This document shows, in pieces, positions 20,801 to 29,919 of a stretch of DNA of 64,000 bases. The translations under genes and the position numbers were made by a program. A model generated the notes under the pieces. It searched no databases. It was not told the DNA's origin and saw only the letters and a program-made list of their open reading frames with translations. The DNA is from Pseudomonadota bacterium (GTDB taxonomy: Bacteria > Pseudomonadota > Alphaproteobacteria > Caulobacterales > Caulobacteraceae). Position 1 is the stretch's first letter. The number at the start of each line of letters is the position of its first letter. Location of the stretch: contig JAIUNU010000001.1 in the NCBI GenBank assembly GCA_020161365.1, positions 248,001-312,000 of the forward strand. Direction: 5' to 3'.

Positions 20801-22072
20801 CCAGGTGACCTTGGCTGGGCCTCGGGCGTGCTTGAGCCGGTAGCCTAGAAGTTCGAGATCGCTGACGTCAGCCACCCCGTCGACAACGAACCCGCCGTCG
20901 ATGAGGCGGAATACGCCGCTCACGTCTCCCCGCCCCATCTTCGGAATGGTCACGATACGACCAAGAACGCCGACGCGCGCAGTGAAGGCCAGGCCCTCTG
21001 GACCGGTGCGGCGCTTGCTCAAATCGGCAAGGCCATCGCCCCGGAGCACCAGATTTTCCGAATTCACAGCGATCTTGAGCGCTGAAAGGCCGTCGGCGGT
21101 CGCCTTGCGGCCATCGATGGTGAAGTCCGCGCGCGGACCGAACATCCTGGCCAGACGCTCGGTCAGCCTGGAGGCCTCAAGATCAATCCGCCCTCGCGCC
21201 GATCCGCCCTGCTCAGTCCAGGAGCCCTGCGCCTCAAGCGGGGTCTCAGCCCCCGACCGCGCTACGACATCAAAGGCCGCGCGGCTGGTGGTTCCATTGG
21301 CCTTGGCCTTGAGGTCAAATTCTCGGTTCGCCGGCAGCCCCAGCGCCCCCGCGATCGCGCCGCCGTTGGCCTCCGTGGCGTCGGCCAGCAGACGCAGCGA
21401 TCTGGACCGCCCAAGATCGAACTCCACATTGAGGTAGTCGCCGACATGGAGCCTGGAGGCCACCGCGATCTTGCCCTGCTGGCCGCCGCGCCGCGCCATC
21501 TCGTACGCGCCTTTCACGTCGAAGTCGCCTTCCGCGCCGCTGAACGCAGGGCGTGTCAGCAAGCGGAAAGCGAATGCGTCGAGATCCACGGAGACGGGCG
21601 CAGCGCTGGACTTACCCTTGGGACCCAAGGTGGGTCGGCGCAGAACCGTCACGTCGCGCGCAGCAATGCGCTCGGCATGGAACCGTCGAGCGAACAGCTC
21701 CGTGGGTCTCCATGCGACGCTCAGATCGTGAGCCTCAAGCCAGACGCCCTTCTCGTCAGCGATGGTCAGACGACGAACGCCGAAGTCCTTCCAGATGTCG
21801 CCGGAAAGCCCTTCGATCCGAAGCTTGCCGATGCGGCCAAGCTTAAGTCCGGAGGCCCGCGCTTCCAGGAACATCCGTCCCTGCGGCGTGATCGGCGCCA
21901 GCCGCAGCCCGCCTGCCATCACCAGCAGAAGCGCAGCCAGAATCCCGACCGCGATCAGCAGCGCGCCGCCCCAGCCCACCTTCCGGGCGACCTTGACCGC
22001 GGTCTCGCCCGCCGCCTCGGCGGCTTGAGCGACAGTCTCCGCCAACTCAGGCTTGTCCTGATCGCCGCTCAA
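17876..22072 (-). CDS. tamB: Translocation and assembly module subunit TamB
   Basis: Inner-membrane-anchored periplasmic AsmA/DUF490 giant, 1398 residues, which with TamA assists outer-membrane protein insertion and/or lipid transport. One N-terminal transmembrane helix (about residues 33-57) follows a short cytosolic tail. A long beta-rich body of repeating strands follows, and the conserved TamB C-terminal domain ends in QVEWRIRRTLSLVSRIG and a terminal RWRKDY. The ATG overlaps the tamA stop (ATGA). The size and order tamA-tamB match the usual arrangement. Confidence 0.93.
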   Translation of the reverse strand: MSGDQDKPELAETVAQAAEAAGETAVKVARKVGWGGALLIAVGILAALLLVMAGGLRLAPITPQGRMFLEARASGLKLGRIGKLRIEGLSGDIWKDFGVRRLTIADEKGVWLEAHDLSVAWRPTELFARRFHAERIAARDVTVLRRPTLGPKGKSSAAPVSVDLDAFAFRLLTRPAFSGAEGDFDVKGAYEMARRGGQQGKIAVASRLHVGDYLNVEFDLGRSRSLRLLADATEANGGAIAGALGLPANREFDLKAKANGTTSRAAFDVVARSGAETPLEAQGSWTEQGGSARGRIDLEASRLTERLARMFGPRADFTIDGRKATADGLSALKIAVNSENLVLRGDGLADLSKRRTGPEGLAFTARVGVLGRIVTIPKMGRGDVSGVFRLIDGGFVVDGVADVSDLELLGYRLKHARGPAKVTWAKGDLEIKAQATTSGGGGTGLLAVLGSSPKATFEAERVKGGRFLITAARIDAPNLVVTGKGGRSLLGGLSFDGEMKVASLAPVRPGAKGSVTARWSASSFVGRPWSFTVDGKAANFGTGYAEIDRLLGVTPRLSGKASWNAGVLTVAEAKLDGANAALKTSGRLGEGLSLDFGLDWTATGPFRAGPVEIAGKATGDGRVGGTLSAPKADLNAAFDTIDLPRLPLSKARLSLTFARAANGTDGMVALQGDSAYGPARGRASFRFSPGGVELSQVDVDAGGAKAQGAVSLRDGRPATADLRLAIGPGAFLPQGSVQGAARLVDTPGGGSPSATLDLVAENVTSGSWKVRSARIKADGPLSRLPLSIDARGEAPGGAWRLSGAGDLAQAGKAYDLTLNASGRVGRTELKTLEAARVRFGEGPIRARLRLAVDKGRADIDADLGGAATMLKAELTGVTLTAFDPDLDGDIDGAFNLHGQGETLGGDFSMRLSHARERGAKIEQSLDAKIQGTLTDSQLTIIADGDNRQGLKAEANLVLPVEASAVPLRLAVNKRRGVQGRFSAQGEIKPLWDLLLGPERSLSGRINLQASLGGTLGDPRLIGQATLDRGGFDDGQSGLRLRNVTLRSALADNAIDVSQAIGEDGQGGSISGAGRISLSRGGEGNFKLDMKNFRLIDNDLASAVATGQASVNRSADGKIKLTGAVTLDRADVSAQTKTPAGVVAMDVVERNRPADLDQGLQRRPTTGGMILDLDLKAPRRIFVRGRGLDVELSLDAHVGGTSLAPQLSGVARMVRGEYDFAGKRFEFDDDGVVYLSTQLDQIRLNLSATRQDAALTAVVRILGTAAKPEITLTSKPELPSDEVLSQVLFGASAAQLSPIEAAQLASALAALAGGGGFDVIGNLRSFARLDRLAFAESATGMTVAGGKYVTDDVYVEIIGGGREGPAAQVEWRIRRTLSLVSRIGGQNDAKLSVRWRKDY

Positions 22073-23850
22073 AAGCTCTGTCCGATGCTGAGATAGATCT
22101 GGAACCTGGGGTCGCCTTTGCGGCGTCCCAGCGGCGCAGCGATGTCCGCGCGTATAGGCCCAAATCCAAGGTCATAACGGATACCGAAGCCCGCACCGGC
22201 GCGAAGGTCTTCGCGTTTCGGAGTCTGCTGCGTGCCGATCGCGCCGGCGTCAATGAAGGCGACGCCGCTCCAGCGGTCAGTGATCTTCTGGCGAACCTCC
22301 AGAGAGGTCTCGATCAAGGAAACACCGCCCTGCGGTGTGTTATCGGACAGACGGGGCCCGATCCCCTGATACGCGTAGCCGCGGACCGAACCGCCACCGC
22401 CGGAGAAGAAGCGCCGGGAGGCTGGAACATCCAGAACACGCCCGCCAGCGATGGCCCCTATCTTCAGGCGCGCGGCGATCACGGTGCTGTCCTGGCGGCC
22501 GAAGGGCAGGTAGGCCGAACCCTGCGCCGCCAACTTCAAGTACGGGACACTGGTGTCGCCGGCGACATAGGTGGGCTCGGCGCGCGCCTCCAGCCGCCAA
22601 CCACGCTTCGGATCCAGGATACTGTCGGAGAAGTCCCAGGCGTAGGCGACCAGACCGGCCAGAGTGGCCAGGTTCAGCTTGCGCCCGGCGATGGAGCCAT
22701 TGCGGCTCACCTGCTCTTTGGTCTGCGACAGGTCGAACGATACGCCGAAGGTGCGGTAGGCTGTGGTCTGGCGTCGACGGGTGAGGTCCACCCCGATGGT
22801 GGCGCCCGTTTCATTGTAGGCGTCGGTGTCGTTCCGGAAGACCGAACTGTTCAGCTTCAAGGTCTGTTGCGGACGACGCCAGTGCGGAAGGGAGATTTCG
22901 GCGCCCAGGCGTTGCTCCAGCTTGGCGAAGCGAAGCGCATAGGTGGTGGTGTCCGCAAGGGATCGCTGATTGTAACGAATCCAGCGGGCGTCGACGCCGG
23001 CGCCTTCGCTGGTGGAATAGCCCGCTCCCAGTTCGATGGTCCTCGCCCGGCGATCCGAGAGCGTGACGACCACGGGCCTCAGTCCCTCCGCCGTCGCCTT
23101 GTCCGCCCCCGCCAGCGTCACGGAAATGGAGTCGTATACGGCGGTGTCGCGGAGGCGACGCTCCAACTCGGCCACGTCTTCCGGATCGTAGACATCGCCG
23201 TTGACCCAGGGGGCCAGGCGCGCGACCCATTGGGGGTTGGTTCGCCCCTTCGTGACAACCTCGACGCCGTCCAGGCGGACCAGTTCGCCCGCCATGATCC
23301 TGAACGTCGGACGAACGGTGTGGTCCGCGTGGTCGACAATCACCTCGCGCGGCTCCGCGGCGACGTCCGCATAACCGAGCTTAGCGACCTGCGCGACGAT
23401 CCGCCCCTCAGCGCCCACGATGTCCGCCGAGCGGCCCGGCTCGCCCACCGTCAGCCGCATGGCCGCAGCGGCGCGCTGTCGAACGCCTTCGTCGGGCGGT
23501 GATCCGGACCAGGCGATCTGCGGATCCGCGATCAGAAAGACTTGTCCCGGCGCGATCTTGACCACGGCGGCCGGAGGTTCGCCGTCGGTGACGTCCGGTT
23601 CGACCGTATAGGCGTAGTAACCCTCGGCGCGCAGGACCGCGATCGCGTCTTCACCGGCCTGACGGGCGCGGCGTCGCGCCTCTGAACGGCTACGGGCAGG
23701 CTGATCGGATTCCGCCAACGCCCGCTGAATCGCGTCGCGCAGCGCTCGGTCGTCGACACCTTGAATCTGGGCCATCGGCTCGTCGGCCCAAGCGACCGAG
23801 GCGCAAAGCCAGGTCGCCGTCGCCACGGCCAGGGTAGTCCGCCCAAGCAC
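22069..23850 (-). CDS. tamA: Translocation and assembly module outer-membrane protein TamA
   Basis: Omp85-superfamily outer-membrane protein. The usual start would be GTG 23850 (or TTG 23853), after GGGGAACG, because a signal peptide follows immediately (LGRTTLAVATATWLCASVAWA, cleavage before DEP). A frame extending to 24168 adds a non-conserved, charged extension. POTRA domains occupy about residues 30-265; the 16-stranded barrel follows, with the conserved GGGGSVRGYAYQGIGP (VRGY/F lid-loop motif) and a terminal aromatic residue (SIGQSF) that acts as barrel signal. It is translationally coupled to tamB. Mature length is near 570. Confidence 0.92.
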   Translation of the reverse strand: MLGRTTLAVATATWLCASVAWADEPMAQIQGVDDRALRDAIQRALAESDQPARSRSEARRRARQAGEDAIAVLRAEGYYAYTVEPDVTDGEPPAAVVKIAPGQVFLIADPQIAWSGSPPDEGVRQRAAAAMRLTVGEPGRSADIVGAEGRIVAQVAKLGYADVAAEPREVIVDHADHTVRPTFRIMAGELVRLDGVEVVTKGRTNPQWVARLAPWVNGDVYDPEDVAELERRLRDTAVYDSISVTLAGADKATAEGLRPVVVTLSDRRARTIELGAGYSTSEGAGVDARWIRYNQRSLADTTTYALRFAKLEQRLGAEISLPHWRRPQQTLKLNSSVFRNDTDAYNETGATIGVDLTRRRQTTAYRTFGVSFDLSQTKEQVSRNGSIAGRKLNLATLAGLVAYAWDFSDSILDPKRGWRLEARAEPTYVAGDTSVPYLKLAAQGSAYLPFGRQDSTVIAARLKIGAIAGGRVLDVPASRRFFSGGGGSVRGYAYQGIGPRLSDNTPQGGVSLIETSLEVRQKITDRWSGVAFIDAGAIGTQQTPKREDLRAGAGFGIRYDLGFGPIRADIAAPLGRRKGDPRFQIYLSIGQSF

Positions 23851-24107
23851 CAAATCTCGTTCCCCGCGCGAAGCGCCCCCGCACCTGCTGTAGTCCGGGG
23901 TTCGCCTCGTGTCACGTTCGGAAATGCTACCGCTTCGGCGTCGGCGACGCTTCTCAAAGCGACCGAATGGCGCCCAAATGATGAGCAGTCGTGTGCAATC
24001 ACTCAGCGGGCGTCGAATCCGAGGAGCATAGTGGCGACGAAGCTCTAGAGTTTGAACGGCGCGCGCCTGCGGCACGCGCCCAAGATCGAAGACAAGCGGA
24101 TAAAAGT

Positions 24108-25628
24108 GTGGCGGCGAAGACCCAAACCCGAGCGGACACCCCGACCCTACCGATGACGGAGGCCGCATACCTGCCGGGCGTGGCTTACGACGAGATGTTC
24201 ACCCCGGAGGGTGAGGTTCGACCGCACTACGATCCCCTGCACGGTCGAATGTCGACGCTTGGTGCGGACGAGCTGGCCGGCCGCCAGCGCACGCTTGAGC
24301 GCTCGTTCCTGCTCCAGGGGATCACCTTCACGGTCTATGGCGCCGAGAACACCACCGAACGGATCATTCCCACCGATCTCTTTCCGCGCATCATTCCTGC
24401 AGCCGAATGGGCGCGAATCGAGGCTGGCCTGACCCAGCGCCTGCGCGCCCTCAATCTCTTCCTCGCCGACATCTACGGGGATCAGCAGATCCTGATGGAC
24501 GGCGTGGTGCCGCGCGAACTGGTGCTGGGCGCGCCGTCCTATCGCCGCGAAATGCAGCACCTCTATGTTCCGCACAAGGCGTACGCCAATGTGTGCGGCA
24601 GCGACCTGATCCGTTGCCAGGACGGTCAGTTTGCGGTGCTGGAGGACAACCTGCGCGTCCCCTCGGGCGTGTCGTACATGCTGGCCAATCGCGACGCGGC
24701 CAAGCGGACCTTTCCAGGCACCTATCGCGCCGCCGGCGTTCGGCCCGTTGAGCGCTATCCGGATCTGCTGCTCTCGACGATGAAGAGCATGGCCGCCGAC
24801 TGGCGCGGTGACCCGCAGGTCGTGGTGCTGACACCCGGCGTCTACAACAGTGCTTACTACGAGCACGCCTACCTCGCCCGACTGATGGGCGTGCCGCTCG
24901 TCGAAGGACGCGACCTCGTCGTCCACGAGAACATGGTCTACATGCGCACCACTACCGGCCTGCGCAGGATCGACGTCATTTATCGCCGGGTCGACGACGA
25001 CTTCATCGACCCCCTAACCTTCCGCCGCGACAGCTCGCTTGGCGCTGCGGGCCTGTTCAACGCCTATCGGGCCGGCAATGTGGTGATTTGTAACGCGCCG
25101 GGCACGGGCGTGGCCGATGACAAGGCGGTGTACGCCTACGTCCCCGACATCATCCGATACTACCTCGGCGAAGACGCGATCCTGCCAAACATCGAAACCT
25201 ATCTCTGCCGCGAGCCCCGCCAGCTGAGTCACGTTCTGGCCAACCTCGACAAGTTTGTGGTCAAGGCGGTCGGCGCCTCGGGCGGTTACGGAATGCTGGT
25301 CGGCCCTCACGCCAGCCAGAAGGAACGCGACGACTTCGCGCAAGCGATCAAGGCCGACCCCGAGAACTACATCGCCCAGCCGACGATCCAGCTCTCGACT
25401 GCGCCTTGCCTGGTGGACGGCCGCATCGAGCCCCGCCACGTCGATCTGCGCCCGTTCATCCTGTCGGGCGAAAAGACCATCGTGACTCCGGGCGCCCTGA
25501 CCCGCGTGGCGCTCAAGCGTGGGTCGCTGGTGGTGAACTCCAGCCAGGGCGGCGGGTCCAAGGACACCTGGGTTCTCGCAGACGACGCGCCCGCCAATGG
25601 CCATTCGACCGGGAGCGCCCGCTCATGA
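24108..25628 (+). CDS. Circularly permuted ATP-grasp protein (DUF404/DUF407)
   Basis: Predicted carboxylate-amine ligase of the circularly permuted ATP-grasp type 2 family, about 506 residues. Recognisable stretches are AYDEMFTPEGEVRPHYDPL at the start, DNLRVPSGVSYMLANR in the middle, and the nucleotide-binding KAVGASGGYGMLVGP followed by YIAQPTIQLSTAPC near the C terminus. The start is uncertain: GTG 24108 and ATG 24153 are both possible and neither has a strong ribosome site. It is the first gene of a three-gene set with the alpha-E and transglutaminase-like genes (ATGA overlap). Comparative genomics ties such sets to formation of short peptide or amide tags; the product is undescribed. Confidence 0.88.
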   Translation: MAAKTQTRADTPTLPMTEAAYLPGVAYDEMFTPEGEVRPHYDPLHGRMSTLGADELAGRQRTLERSFLLQGITFTVYGAENTTERIIPTDLFPRIIPAAEWARIEAGLTQRLRALNLFLADIYGDQQILMDGVVPRELVLGAPSYRREMQHLYVPHKAYANVCGSDLIRCQDGQFAVLEDNLRVPSGVSYMLANRDAAKRTFPGTYRAAGVRPVERYPDLLLSTMKSMAADWRGDPQVVVLTPGVYNSAYYEHAYLARLMGVPLVEGRDLVVHENMVYMRTTTGLRRIDVIYRRVDDDFIDPLTFRRDSSLGAAGLFNAYRAGNVVICNAPGTGVADDKAVYAYVPDIIRYYLGEDAILPNIETYLCREPRQLSHVLANLDKFVVKAVGASGGYGMLVGPHASQKERDDFAQAIKADPENYIAQPTIQLSTAPCLVDGRIEPRHVDLRPFILSGEKTIVTPGALTRVALKRGSLVVNSSQGGGSKDTWVLADDAPANGHSTGSARS

Positions 25629-26572
25629 TGCTCGCCCGTGTCGCTGACAGCCTCTATTGGCTTGGCCGTTATATCGAGCGGGCCGAGCACCTCTCGCGCC
25701 TGTCTTCGGTGATGCTGAACGCCACGCTCGACCAGACCGACTCAGGCGCTCAGGCCGTCTGGATCGCCCTGGCCGCCGTAGGCGAGCCCGGCGACGGCGC
25801 CGAAGTCGGTTCGTTCGAAGCCGCACAAGCACTGGTTCTGAACCGAGGCGATCCCAACTCTGTCGTGTCCTCGCTGGCCCGCGCCCGCGAGAACGCCCGC
25901 CAGGTGCGCGACCAGATCACCACCGAGACCTGGGAACGGCTCAATCTGCTGTATCTCAAGGTTACGGACCCCGACGCGCCCAAGGATTTCGCGGCGGGCT
26001 CGGACATCTTTTTGCATGACGTCATCGCCGACCTCCACCTGTTCAAGGGCGCGGCGGACACCACCATGAGCCACGGCGAAAGCTGGCGCTTCATGATGCT
26101 GGGCATCTACATGGAGCGCGCCCAGTTGGTGTCGCGGCTGCTGGAGGTCTGTTTCGCGGAGTCGCCGACGCAAGGCCGCCTCGCCGATCACGTCGCGCTG
26201 GTCAGCCTCCTGCGCATGGCCTGCGCGCTTGAGCCCTATCTGCGGGTCTATACCGCCGAGATCGAGCCCCGGCACATCCTGGAGTTCCTGGTTTTCGACG
26301 AGGACTTTCCGCGCTCCATCCGCTTTGCGACTGCGCAGATCGAACAGCACCTCAGCGCCATGGCCAGAAGCGTTTCCGCCAACGAACGCGCGGGTCCCGA
26401 ACGGCTCGCCGGTCGCCTGAAAGCGCGTCTGCAGTTCGCGGACGTCGATGAGTTGCAAGCTGTGGGGGCGGGCCCGCTGCTGACCACCGTGGTCAATGAA
26501 TGCGCCCGTATCCACGAAGCCATCTACGAGACCTTCGTGGCCTACCCCCTCGAAACGCGTCTGCCCGCCTAG
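25625..26572 (+). CDS. Alpha-E domain protein (DUF403)
   Basis: All-helical 315-residue protein that nearly always accompanies the preceding ATP-grasp family. The N terminus MLARVADSLYWLGRYIERAEH is the family hallmark, with conserved Arg/Glu residues, and ERAQLVSRLLEVCF follows later. No catalytic motif is recognised. The first of two adjacent ATGs (25625) overlaps the upstream stop as ATGATG, which suggests coupled synthesis, possibly as a complex. It could be a scaffold or a second catalytic partner in peptide formation; this is inference from genomic association. Confidence 0.88.
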   Translation: MMLARVADSLYWLGRYIERAEHLSRLSSVMLNATLDQTDSGAQAVWIALAAVGEPGDGAEVGSFEAAQALVLNRGDPNSVVSSLARARENARQVRDQITTETWERLNLLYLKVTDPDAPKDFAAGSDIFLHDVIADLHLFKGAADTTMSHGESWRFMMLGIYMERAQLVSRLLEVCFAESPTQGRLADHVALVSLLRMACALEPYLRVYTAEIEPRHILEFLVFDEDFPRSIRFATAQIEQHLSAMARSVSANERAGPERLAGRLKARLQFADVDELQAVGAGPLLTTVVNECARIHEAIYETFVAYPLETRLPA

Positions 26573-26583
26573 GATCCTGGATC

Positions 26584-27561
26584 GTGCTCCTCGAAATCCG
26601 TCACGTCACCCAATACCATTACGAGCGCCCGGTTCGGGAAAGCCTGATGGAGCTGTGGATGCAGCCTCAGAAGACGGCCCGGCAACGACTGGTCAGCTTC
26701 GAACTGGACCTGAACCCCGCAGCGCAGGTGTTCTCCTACGCCGACAGCTTCGGCAACGCCGTCTATCACTTCGATGTGCCTCAGCCGCACGACAAGCTGA
26801 CCATCATCGCCCGGTCGGCGGTCGAGACAGAGTCTCCGGGCGAGCGTCCCGAGCATCTGGACATGGGCGAATGGGATCGCCTGCGCAGCGAGTTCGTCCG
26901 GGGCGAGTGCTTCGACTTCCTGCGCCCTCATGGCTTCGTGAAGACCACCGACGCGCTACAGACCTTCATCAACGAACACGACCTGGATGGTCTGAAGCGT
27001 CGGGATCCCCTGAGCGCCGTGCGCACCCTGTCTGAAACGATCTACAGCGCGTTCGAGTATCAGCCCGGGGTCACCGACGCCGACAGCCCCATCGATCTGG
27101 CGCTCAGCGCCGGGCGCGGTGTTTGCCAGGACTTCGCCCACATTATGTTGGCGGTTTGCCGGGGATGGGGGATCCCCGCGCGTTATGTCTCCGGCTACTT
27201 GTTCACCGACCGCGAGGCCGGAGACCGCTCGGATCCCGACGCGACCCACGCCTGGGTCGAGGTTTTCCTGCCCAGCCTGCGCTGGGTGGGATTTGATCCG
27301 ACCAATAACATGATGGCCGGCGAGCGGCATGTCGCCGTAGCCGTCGGTCGCGACTACGGCGACGTCACGCCGTCGCGGGGGGTCTACAAGGGCGACGCCG
27401 AAAGCCAACTGGCGGTCGGCGTCTCGGTGCGTCGCGCACGCGCCGCACTGGCGGAACCGGAATTCCTGCGTATGGCGCACCCGACCTTCGCGGGGGGGCG
27501 CCGGCGGCCCGACACGGCACTACGCGAGGAACTGCATCAGCAGCAGCAACAGCAGCAGTAG
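26584..27561 (+). CDS. Transglutaminase-like cysteine protease-fold protein with polyglutamine tail
   Basis: 325-residue bacterial transglutaminase-like enzyme. The N-terminal beta domain begins LLEIRHVTQYHYERPVRES. The catalytic triad is visible: Cys in GRGVCQDFAHIM, His in DATHAWVEVFLP and Asp in VGFDPTNN. Start is GTG 26584, nine bases after AGGA; the frame from 26500 overlaps the alpha-E gene. The last nine residues are LHQQQQQQQ, made by a near-pure CAG/CAA run. Such enzymes may act as peptidases, amidases or cross-linkers; with ATP-grasp and alpha-E genes it may hydrolyse or transfer the formed peptide. It converges on the PilZ gene with a 3-base gap. Confidence 0.88.
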   Translation: MLLEIRHVTQYHYERPVRESLMELWMQPQKTARQRLVSFELDLNPAAQVFSYADSFGNAVYHFDVPQPHDKLTIIARSAVETESPGERPEHLDMGEWDRLRSEFVRGECFDFLRPHGFVKTTDALQTFINEHDLDGLKRRDPLSAVRTLSETIYSAFEYQPGVTDADSPIDLALSAGRGVCQDFAHIMLAVCRGWGIPARYVSGYLFTDREAGDRSDPDATHAWVEVFLPSLRWVGFDPTNNMMAGERHVAVAVGRDYGDVTPSRGVYKGDAESQLAVGVSVRRARAALAEPEFLRMAHPTFAGGRRRPDTALREELHQQQQQQQ

Positions 27562-27564
27562 GCT

Positions 27565-27915
27565 TTAGCTGGTCGCGGCTGCGGGCAAACTGGCGAGGAA
27601 CTTGCGGGCGATCTCGAGTGCGCCGGCCGCGCCGCCGGCGCGCGGGCCGATGCGCTGCGTCGCCGTGAACTGGACGCCCACCTCCGTTCCCGACCGCCAG
27701 ACAACATTGGCGCGGTGAACTCGCCGACCGCCAGCGTCCACAAAGACGAACGTATCCGGCGGCGGCGTGATGCCGGCGATCGACAGTCGGCCGCCCTTCT
27801 CGGCGACGTCGAGAAGCGAGGCCTTCCAGGACCTTGGATCATCGACGACGTAGATCTTGCGCGCCGCCGGCATCCGGGGATGCGCGCGCCGCTCCGCGCT
27901 CGAAGTCTCGACCAT
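27565..27915 (-). CDS. PilZ-type small protein with degenerate second motif
   Basis: 116-residue single-domain protein resembling c-di-GMP-binding PilZ proteins. The N-terminal RRAHPR provides the RxxxR motif. The second motif (D/NxSxxG) appears as DVAEKGG, with Ala where Ser is expected, so c-di-GMP binding may be weak or lost. VVWRSGTEVGVQF is the usual later strand of the barrel. It lies alone, divergent from cysA by about 110 bases. Function is unknown. Confidence 0.78.
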   Translation of the reverse strand: MVETSSAERRAHPRMPAARKIYVVDDPRSWKASLLDVAEKGGRLSIAGITPPPDTFVFVDAGGRRVHRANVVWRSGTEVGVQFTATQRIGPRAGGAAGALEIARKFLASLPAAATS

Positions 27916-28023
27916 GACAATCCGCTCTCAGAAACCGACCTGTCGTTCTCAGAGCCGGCGCGCACTCTTCGGGTCTTCCGGAGGTCGCGCGCTTGCTCAC
28001 GATAGGACTTAGCGGATCTATGC

Positions 28024-29043
28024 TTAAGCGGCGTAAACGTGGGCCTTGCGTGCGGAGAGCTTTACAGAGCCAGTGAAGCGCGCCGCGTCGGCGCGAGCGG
28101 CGCTGATGTCCAGGCGGCGCCCATCAAGCGTCGTGGCGCTGACGGCGGTTAACGGCCCCTGCACATGAGCGCGCTCGACCCTCACCTCGAAACCCGCATC
28201 GTCGAGCACCAGATCGTGCGGACGAACAAACGCCACAGCTGGGCCATCTGCCGCCCCCGCCGCCGGCAAAGTCACAGACCCCGCTGCGAAGCGCCCGCCG
28301 CTGACGTGGCCTTCAAAGCGATTGGCCTCGCCGACAAACCCGCAGACAAAGGCCGTCTCGGGATGATCGTGGACCTGATCGGGCGTGCCCAGTTGTTCGA
28401 TGCGGCCCTGGTTCAGGATCGCCACCCGATCGGCCAGCTCCAGCGCTTCTTCCTGATCGTGGGTGACGAAGATCGTGGTGACGCCCGTGGCGTCATGCAC
28501 CCGGCGAAGCTCGCGGCGCAAAGACTTCCGAACGGTGGCGTCCAAGGCGCCGAAGGGTTCGTCGAGCAAAAGTACGCTCGGCTGAACAGCCAGAGCCCGC
28601 GACAAAGCCACCCGCTGACGTTGCCCGCCTGAAAGCTGCGACGGATAGCGCTTGCCCAGACCCTCCAGCTCGACCAGCTTGAGCAGATCCTCGACGCGCC
28701 GAGCGATTTCGTCCTTGGAGCGCTTGTCCCCGCCCTTGCGGACATCCAGCCCGAACGCGATGTTCTTGGCGACGGTCATGTGCTTGAAGAGCGCATACTG
28801 CTGGAAGACGAACCCGACGCGCCGCGCGGCGGCCGAGGCGAAGGTTACATCCTCCCCATCGAACAGCACTTGGCCCGCATCCGGGAACTCCAAGCCGGCG
28901 ATCGTACGCAGCAGCGTCGTCTTGCCCGAACCCGACGGGCCTAGCAGCGCCAGGAGTTCGCCGTCGGCGATCTCAAGATCAACTTTGTTCAGAGCCGGAT
29001 AGCGCCCGAACTTCTTTTCGACGGAGCGGATGGAAATGGTCAT
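28024..29043 (-). CDS. cysA: Sulfate/thiosulfate ABC transporter ATPase
   Basis: ATP-binding subunit of the sulfate importer, 339 residues. Walker [11 protein letters not shown]-loop FVFQQYALF, signature [15 protein letters not shown], Walker [13 protein letters not shown] and H-loop VTHDQEEA are all intact. A C-terminal TOBE-like regulatory domain (about residues 240-339) is present. It starts 15 bases after cysW and ends the operon. No binding-protein gene (sbp or cysP) is adjacent. Confidence 0.95.
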   Translation of the reverse strand: MTISIRSVEKKFGRYPALNKVDLEIADGELLALLGPSGSGKTTLLRTIAGLEFPDAGQVLFDGEDVTFASAAARRVGFVFQQYALFKHMTVAKNIAFGLDVRKGGDKRSKDEIARRVEDLLKLVELEGLGKRYPSQLSGGQRQRVALSRALAVQPSVLLLDEPFGALDATVRKSLRRELRRVHDATGVTTIFVTHDQEEALELADRVAILNQGRIEQLGTPDQVHDHPETAFVCGFVGEANRFEGHVSGGRFAAGSVTLPAAGAADGPAVAFVRPHDLVLDDAGFEVRVERAHVQGPLTAVSATTLDGRRLDISAARADAARFTGSVKLSARKAHVYAA

Positions 29044-29058
29044 GGGTCCGGGATCCGT

Positions 29059-29919
29059 TCAGTGTCCGCCGTGCCCGCGAACGCCGGGCTGGGCGATTTC
29101 GAGCATGGTCTTCAGCACCAGGGTCACTACTGCCAACAGGCACAGCAGCGCCGCGACGGCGAAGGCGCCGACGAAGTCGTACTCGTTGTAGAGGATCTCA
29201 ACGTGCAGCGGCATGGTGTTGGTTAGGCCGCGAATATGTCCGCTAACCACGGACACCGCGCCAAACTCGCCCATCGCACGGGCGTTGCACAGCAGGACGC
29301 CGTACAGCAGCCCCCAGCGCACATTGGGCGCGGTGACCCGCCAGAACGTGTAGAGCCCCGAAGCGCCCATCGACACGGCGGCCTCCTCTTCGCTCACGCC
29401 CTGTTCCTGCATGAGCGGGATCAGTTCGCGCGCCACGAACGGAAAGGTCACGAACACCGTCGCCAGCACGATGCCGGGAACCGCGAAGATGATCTTGATG
29501 TCGTTGTCGACCAGCCAGTCGCCAAACCAGCCCTGCAGGCCGAAGATCAGCACATAGATCAGGCCCGCAACGACGGGCGACACCGAGAACGGCAGATCGA
29601 TCAGGGTGATCAGCAGCGCCTTGCCCCGGAACTCGTGCTTGGCGATGGCCCAGGCGGCGCACAGACCAAAGACGGCGTTGAACGGCACCGCAATGGCCGC
29701 GGTCAGGAGGGTCAGCTTTACCGCCGCCAGGGCGTCAGGATTGCTCGCCGCTTCGATCGCCGCTCCGAGTCCCTTGCGAAGGGCTTCGGCGAACACCGCC
29801 ACCAGCGGCAGGATCAGCACCAGGGCCAGAAAGGCCAGGACCAGCCCAATCAGCAGACACTTGGCCCATAGGGGATCATCGGTGGCGCGGCGCGCCGTAT
29901 GCTTGTCACGGCTCATCAA
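29059..29919 (-). CDS. cysW: Sulfate ABC transporter permease CysW
   Basis: Inner-membrane permease of 286 residues with about six helices. The cytoplasmic EAA loop that docks on CysA is clear ([18 protein letters not shown]). It overlaps the cysT stop by four bases, so the two permeases are coupled. The [12 protein letters not shown] stretch is typical of CysW/ModB-type permeases. Confidence 0.94.
   Translation of the reverse strand: MMSRDKHTARRATDDPLWAKCLLIGLVLAFLALVLILPLVAVFAEALRKGLGAAIEAASNPDALAAVKLTLLTAAIAVPFNAVFGLCAAWAIAKHEFRGKALLITLIDLPFSVSPVVAGLIYVLIFGLQGWFGDWLVDNDIKIIFAVPGIVLATVFVTFPFVARELIPLMQEQGVSEEEAAVSMGASGLYTFWRVTAPNVRWGLLYGVLLCNARAMGEFGAVSVVSGHIRGLTNTMPLHVEILYNEYDFVGAFAVAALLCLLAVVTLVLKTMLEIAQPGVRGHGGH

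Noticed and set aside
23851..24168. N-terminal extension of tamA
   Set aside because: The frame stays open, but the signal peptide begins at 23850 and the extension overlaps the upstream region of the ATP-grasp gene.
27541..27561. CAG run as a mobile or CRISPR-type repeat
   Set aside because: It is a seven-codon in-frame glutamine tail, too short and not spaced like an array.
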